From: Clostridia bacterium
Lineage (GTDB): Bacteria > Bacillota > Clostridia > Oscillospirales > CAG-272
Length of the DNA stretch: 9,138 nucleotides
NCBI GenBank assembly: GCA_017520365.1
Contig: JAFXFQ010000038.1
Span: 1 to 9,138 of the forward strand
Direction: 5' to 3'
Made by a program: the position numbers and the translations under genes. Below, one piece after another: positions 6,322 through 9,138 of the stretch (positions are counted from its first letter, which is position 1; every line of letters starts with the position of its first letter). The notes under the pieces were generated by a model that saw only the letters and a program-made list of their open reading frames with translations, made no database searches and was not told the origin of the DNA.

Positions 6322-8218
6322 CTGCGATCATTCTTTTGAGAAGATTCGTATCGATAGAGCTTATAGTTGTGTCACCATTCACGTCTGCGGCAAAGGGAGC
6401 AGGTGATCCGGCCTCGAACCCCATCTCAATCACAGCCATTCTCTTGATCATATTTGAATCCATTCCCGTGAGTTTGCCGTCACCGTCTACATCTCCTATG
6501 AGAATGTCTTTGGTATAAACGACCGCCGCATTCACGAACGATACGTTGTTGCTGCCTACGACCATTGCGTTCCGACTGTCCTCATCACCGTAGTAGTATA
6601 CGGTATCAAGCTTATGACAGTTACTAAACGCATTATCGCCAATAGCTGTTATATCCTTTGGAATTCTTATTCTGTTAAGAAGTGTACATTTGTAAAACGC
6701 ATACTTTCCTATCGCCGTAACACTTGCATCAGATGGGATAATGCTTTTTTTGCATCCTGCCACTACGGTCTTTTCTTCTGTATCTATAATACAATTTCCG
6801 TCGGAATGATATACCGTATTCTCCGGGTCAACTGTTATCTGTGAAAGTGACGAGCATCCCGCAGTAACACCAACACCTAAATCCGTAACGCTTGCGGGAA
6901 TATGTATGCTTTCAAGGCTTACACAGTCATTGAATGCATAATTGCCTATTCTTTCGATACCATCGGGCAGAACTATTTTTTTTAGGGTCTTACAATCCCA
7001 AAATGCGCTGTTAACTATTGTTGTAACGGGAAGCCCGTTTATGGTGGCGGGAATTATCAATTCCTCCTCACTTCCCGTATAATCTGTGATCATCACCTCT
7101 CCGAGCTCATAGCCGTATTCAAGTCCCGGGGGCAAAGACACGTGATCGCATACCACTTCGGCATCATTGAAAGAATTATTGCTGCTTCCAACAGCTATGG
7201 CTGCAAAATCCTCCTCACTTGATGCATAGTATACCGTGCTCAACTCGTTACATCCTAAAAACGCTCCGGAATATATCTGCTTAAGTGATGCGGGAATGCT
7301 TACGCTTTTTAAGCTTGAACAGCCATAAAATGCACTTTCATAAATATTCAAAACGCCCTCAGGAACGGTTATACTTTCAAGGCTTTTACAATTATAGAAG
7401 GTATATTGACTTATACTCGTCATCCCCTTCGGTATAACTGCTTCCTTTAACTCATCACCATTGACGTAAAGCCTTCTTGCCATGCTCAGAGGATTGGATT
7501 CAGCATTATAAAACTTAATTTTACAAAAAGAGTCCAAGTCGCTGATGTGCACTTCTGAAATATTACTGCAGCCAAGGAATGCGTTATATCCCACCTCTGT
7601 GATCCCCTTCGGGAGAGTGACGCTTTCGATACCGGTGCAATTTACAAACGCCAGACCGTTTATATCTGTTACATCCTCGGGAATAACAAGCTTTCGCAAA
7701 GGCTCACCATTGAGATAAAGCTCCTTTGCATATGACAGAGGATTTGAATAAATTTCTCTTAACAAGCCGGAGCTGACATAGAAATAGATACTGCAATAGG
7801 CAGCCAGATCCTCTATATAAACTCCCGACAGATCAGAGCAATTCATAAAGGCATCCTCTCCCACGAACCTTAAGCTTTTCGGAAAGCTTATGCTCTGAAG
7901 ACGACCGCATCCATAAAACGCACGCTTCCCTATTTTCCGAAGTCCGCTCGGCAAAGTTATCTCCTTTAAATATCCATTATAAAAAGCCTGATCACCAATC
8001 TCCGTTACGGGACAGCCCTCGATAGTATCGGGAATAAATACAGTTGAAGCTATTCCCGTATAGTTGGTGATCACGACCTCACCGTCCTTTATGCTGTACC
8101 TGAGTCCAGGTGTTGCGCTTTGAGCAAGTACGGCAGGGACAAAATACGGAATTGTCATTACCACGGTCAACACCGCAAGGACTGTTGAAAGTATCCTTAC
8201 AAAATTTGAAGCCTTCAT
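6314..8218 (-). CDS. Secreted BspA-like leucine-rich-repeat protein with C-terminal type I dockerin
   Basis: This is a 634-residue extracellular protein. A signal peptide occupies about residues 1-32 (basic start, hydrophobic 9-30, likely cleavage after VLA). Leucine-rich repeats of the LRR_5/TpLRR kind follow, with recurring AFYGC.SL..I.IP..L..I units. Two larger modules each open with PGL.Y, GEV.IT.YTG and a G.PVT.I strand (from about 38 and 365), and each closes with a YY...VGS.N.SF..A.VV segment (ending near 357 and 568). The C-terminus is a complete dockerin: loop one D576-D578-D580-G581-T584-D587, loop two D612-N614-D616-S620-D623, ending LLKRMIAGV. The ATG at 8218 has AAGGAG at 8225-8230. 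The dockerin would dock it to a cohesin on a scaffold or cell surface; LRRs of this type often serve adhesion or glycan/protein binding. No catalytic domain is visible. Confidence 0.93.
   Translation of the reverse strand: MKASNFVRILSTVLAVLTVVMTIPYFVPAVLAQSATPGLRYSIKDGEVVITNYTGIASTVFIPDTIEGCPVTEIGDQAFYNGYLKEITLPSGLRKIGKRAFYGCGRLQSISFPKSLRFVGEDAFMNCSDLSGVYIEDLAAYCSIYFYVSSGLLREIYSNPLSYAKELYLNGEPLRKLVIPEDVTDINGLAFVNCTGIESVTLPKGITEVGYNAFLGCSNISEVHISDLDSFCKIKFYNAESNPLSMARRLYVNGDELKEAVIPKGMTSISQYTFYNCKSLESITVPEGVLNIYESAFYGCSSLKSVSIPASLKQIYSGAFLGCNELSTVYYASSEEDFAAIAVGSSNNSFNDAEVVCDHVSLPPGLEYGYELGEVMITDYTGSEEELIIPATINGLPVTTIVNSAFWDCKTLKKIVLPDGIERIGNYAFNDCVSLESIHIPASVTDLGVGVTAGCSSLSQITVDPENTVYHSDGNCIIDTEEKTVVAGCKKSIIPSDASVTAIGKYAFYKCTLLNRIRIPKDITAIGDNAFSNCHKLDTVYYYGDEDSRNAMVVGSNNVSFVNAAVVYTKDILIGDVDGDGKLTGMDSNMIKRMAVIEMGFEAGSPAPFAADVNGDTTISSIDTNLLKRMIAGV
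7352..7822 (-). repeat. Tandem cysteine-containing repeat inside the LRR protein
   Basis: Residues 133-205 and 223-289 of the LRR protein align with each other. Shared features are V-Y/H-I-x-D-L, a Cys nine residues on (C142, C232), SNPLS (158-162, 241-245), LY-L/V-NG, VIP and then a normal LRR turn. The first copy has about seven extra residues between the Cys and SNPLS. The unit occurs in other clostridial BspA-like proteins as I know the family. Confidence 0.7.
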
Positions 8219-8254
8219 TTCATTCTCCTTAATATGAGAAATTCATATAAAATG

Positions 8255-8284
8255 ATTATACCATACTCACCTCAATCATTTCAA
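8255..8284 (-). promoter_or_regulatory. Promoter of the LRR-dockerin gene
   Basis: On the minus strand TTGAAA (8279-8284) is followed after 18 bases by a perfect TATAAT (8255-8260), with an upstream TGG that makes an extended -10. Initiation near 8248 gives a leader of about 30 bases to the ATG at 8218. Confidence 0.75.
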
Positions 8285-8384
8285 CAGTTTACGGGCTGTC
8301 ATTTAACAAAAAAACGTGCAGTTTATTGACGAATCGCATAAACGTCAGTATATCCTCATACTCTTAAAGCATATTTTAATTGTC

Positions 8385-8400
8385 CTTTTTTATAAAAAAG
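8385..8400. repeat. 16-bp AT-rich perfect palindrome upstream of the T-box promoter
   Basis: CTTTTTTATAAAAAAG equals its own reverse complement and ends 3 bases before the -35 box. It could act as an A/T-rich UP-element-like region, a protein site or a weak terminator. It could also be chance in AT-rich DNA, and nothing in the sequence decides this. Confidence 0.35.
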
Positions 8401-8403
8401 CTA

Positions 8404-8432
8404 TTGACAACGCCACTTTACTGTGATAAACT
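8404..8432 (+). promoter_or_regulatory. Strong promoter of the T-box/acyl-CoA synthetase transcript
   Basis: A consensus -35 TTGACA (8404-8409), a 17-base spacer and an extended -10 TGaTAAACT (-10 hexamer 8427-8432) place the RNA start near 8438-8440, just before the T-box Stem I. Strong initiation with control by attenuation is the normal T-box arrangement. Confidence 0.85.
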
Positions 8433-8439
8433 ACTAAAC

Positions 8440-8713
8440 AAGTTAAAGACATTGACCGGAAACAAGTACACAAAGATCATCCCTTTCAGAGAGCCGTCGG
8501 TTGGTGAAAGACGGTAAGGCATCCTTTGTCAAATACATTCCGAGAGTTGCGCCCCGAAAGCTTTACAAAGTAGGCGGCGACGGGTACTGCCCGTTACAGC
8601 AGGACAGCATCGCATTCGTTTTGCCGTGCTTTGAGCGGCCTTTTCGGGCAATTGAGGTGGTACCGCGGAATATTTTCCGTCCTCTTGAAACAGTAGTTTC
8701 GAGAGGATTTTTT
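8440..8713 (+). promoter_or_regulatory. T-box riboswitch leader, tyrosine (UAC) specifier
   Basis: This leader RNA senses uncharged tRNA. Stem I is closed by CGGAA (8457-8461) with TTCCG (8538-8542). Above it is the specifier loop, with AAGTA (8464-8468) on one side and CAAATACA (8530-8537) on the other, capped by the helix ACAAAG (8470-8475) with CTTTGT (8524-8529). The AGAGAG bulge (8489-8493 region) and the GGTTGGTGAAA distal loop (8499-8509) on CCGTC/GACGG are typical. Codon TAC at 8534-8536 is followed by A, as expected. A GTAGG...ACGGG/CCCGT element (8570-8594) fits the Stem II region. The T-box GAGGTGGTACCGCGG is at 8654-8668, with tRNA-end-binding TGGT (8658-8661) calling for discriminator A, as in bacterial tRNA-Tyr. 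The antiterminator pairs GAGG (8654-8657) with CCTC (8681-8684) and CGGAA with TTCCG (8666-8670, 8675-8679). Confidence 0.95.
8680..8713 (+). terminator. T-box-controlled attenuator
   Basis: A 12-bp stem pairs 8680-8691 with 8696-8707, with one G-U pair and loop AGTA, and is followed by T6 at 8708-8713. Its left arm contains the CCTC needed by the antiterminator, so the two structures exclude each other. Charged tRNA should favour this terminator; uncharged tRNA-Tyr should prevent it. Confidence 0.93.
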
Positions 8714-8790
8714 GTTTTCTGTTTGAAAATACTCGGGAATACCTCCTCCAATAAAACAAAAATATTTTTACTTATATAAAGGAAAACAAT

Positions 8791-9138
8791 ATGACTATCG
8801 TTGATGTACTTGAAAGAAACGCAAGGCTTTATCCGGCTGACGAGGCTCTTGTTGAGATCAACCCTGCAAACCAGCCCTCCAAGACCACAACCTGGAGAGA
8901 ATACAATCTTATTGAGACGGCTGAAGGTGACAAGTATCGCCGCACAATGACCTGGAAGGATTTTGACCGTCAGGCTAACCGATGCGCAAATCTTCTTCTC
9001 ACCCGCGGCATCAAAAAGGGTGACAAGGTAGCAATCCTTCTTATGAACTGCCTTGAATGGCTCCCCGTCTACTTCGGTATCCTCAAGTGCGGCGCCCTTG
9101 CGGTGCCTATGAACTACCGCTACACCGCAGACGAGATC
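8791..9138 (+). CDS. AMP-forming acyl-CoA synthetase/ligase, N-terminal part (cut off by window edge)
   Basis: The first 116 residues of an ANL-superfamily adenylating enzyme are present; the full protein would be about 500-560 residues. Such enzymes activate a carboxylic acid with ATP to an acyl-adenylate and then form the CoA thioester. The N-terminal signature is clear: VLERNARLYPADEALV, then TMTWKDFDRQANRCANLL, GIKKGDKVAILLMNCLEW (73-90) and YFGILKCGALAVPMNYRY (94-111). About 27 residues between ALVEI and TMTWKDF form an unusually long insert. The ATP-binding P-loop and the substrate-pocket residues lie beyond the edge, so the acid it uses cannot be read here. The ATG at 8791 has AAAGGA at 8778-8783. 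Expression is under the tyrosine T-box, which suggests a role linked to tyrosine supply rather than ordinary fatty acid use (inferred). Confidence 0.9.
   Translation, partial: MTIVDVLERNARLYPADEALVEINPANQPSKTTTWREYNLIETAEGDKYRRTMTWKDFDRQANRCANLLLTRGIKKGDKVAILLMNCLEWLPVYFGILKCGALAVPMNYRYTADEI

Noticed and set aside
6310..6330. Programmed ribosomal frameshift joining the LRR protein to the downstream tail
   Set aside because: There is no slippery heptamer or stimulatory structure, and the dockerin ends normally just before the stop; a small deletion or a paralogue remnant explains it better.
6052..6339. A 95-codon plus-strand frame after the terminators
   Set aside because: It is antisense to the dockerin remnant and the LRR gene end; it has no ribosome binding site, and the protein-like pattern is on the other strand.
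8326..8354. A second possible plus-strand promoter, TTGACG, 17 bases, TATATC
   Set aside because: The -10 is weak and it lies upstream of a much better promoter (TTGACA, 17 bases, TGaTAAACT) placed correctly for the T-box.
8501..8779. A 92-codon plus-strand frame and two minus-strand frames over the same stretch
   Set aside because: The stretch is the T-box leader and its terminator; paired RNA elements account for the sequence, and none of the frames resembles a protein.
1..9138. CRISPR array, insertion sequence, tRNA or rRNA gene
   Set aside because: I saw no regularly spaced repeats, transposase-like frames with terminal repeats, or tRNA/rRNA-like sequence on either strand.

Overview
The window looks like chromosomal DNA of an anaerobic, low-to-mid GC Gram-positive bacterium of the class Clostridia, most plausibly a gut or rumen member of the Ruminococcaceae/Oscillospiraceae. 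This placement is inferred from four things: strong GGAGG ribosome binding sites, a T-box riboswitch, a BspA-like leucine-rich-repeat surface protein ending in a dockerin, and a Gld-type ABC operon of the kind seen in Clostridia.

Layout from left to right. (1) Positions 1-845, minus strand: most of an MreB/Mbl actin-like cell-shape gene that runs off the left edge, with its promoter at 896-924. (2) Positions 1128-5960, plus strand: a tight operon reading divergently from mreB. It encodes an ABC ATPase, an ABC-2 type permease of the GldF kind, a GldG-like membrane-anchored extracellular protein, a DUF4340 membrane-anchored extracellular protein with an acidic insert, and a small YhcH/YjgK/YiaL-family cupin-like protein. 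A strong terminator follows at 5970-6006. (3) Positions 6017-8218, minus strand: a secreted BspA-like LRR protein with a C-terminal type I dockerin. Just downstream of its stop, in another frame, lies the decayed tail of a similar surface protein (a Cys-rich repeat plus half a dockerin), and then a second terminator facing the first. (4) Positions 8404-9138, plus strand: a near-consensus promoter, a complete T-box leader whose specifier reads UAC (Tyr), its terminator, and the first 116 codons of an AMP-forming acyl-CoA synthetase that runs off the right edge.

How the parts relate. The four ABC/GldG/DUF4340 genes very likely build one envelope-located transporter-like complex: ATPase inside, permease in the membrane, and two single-span proteins with large outer domains. 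Its substrate is unknown. The YhcH-family gene shares the transcript but may act separately on a sugar. The most interesting regulatory object is the tyrosine T-box in front of an acyl-CoA synthetase. It implies that the ligase is made when charged tRNA-Tyr runs low, which suggests a role in obtaining tyrosine, for example from aryl acids. The surface-protein locus shows module duplication and debris from a related gene, as expected of a fast-evolving adhesin or cellulosome-like component.
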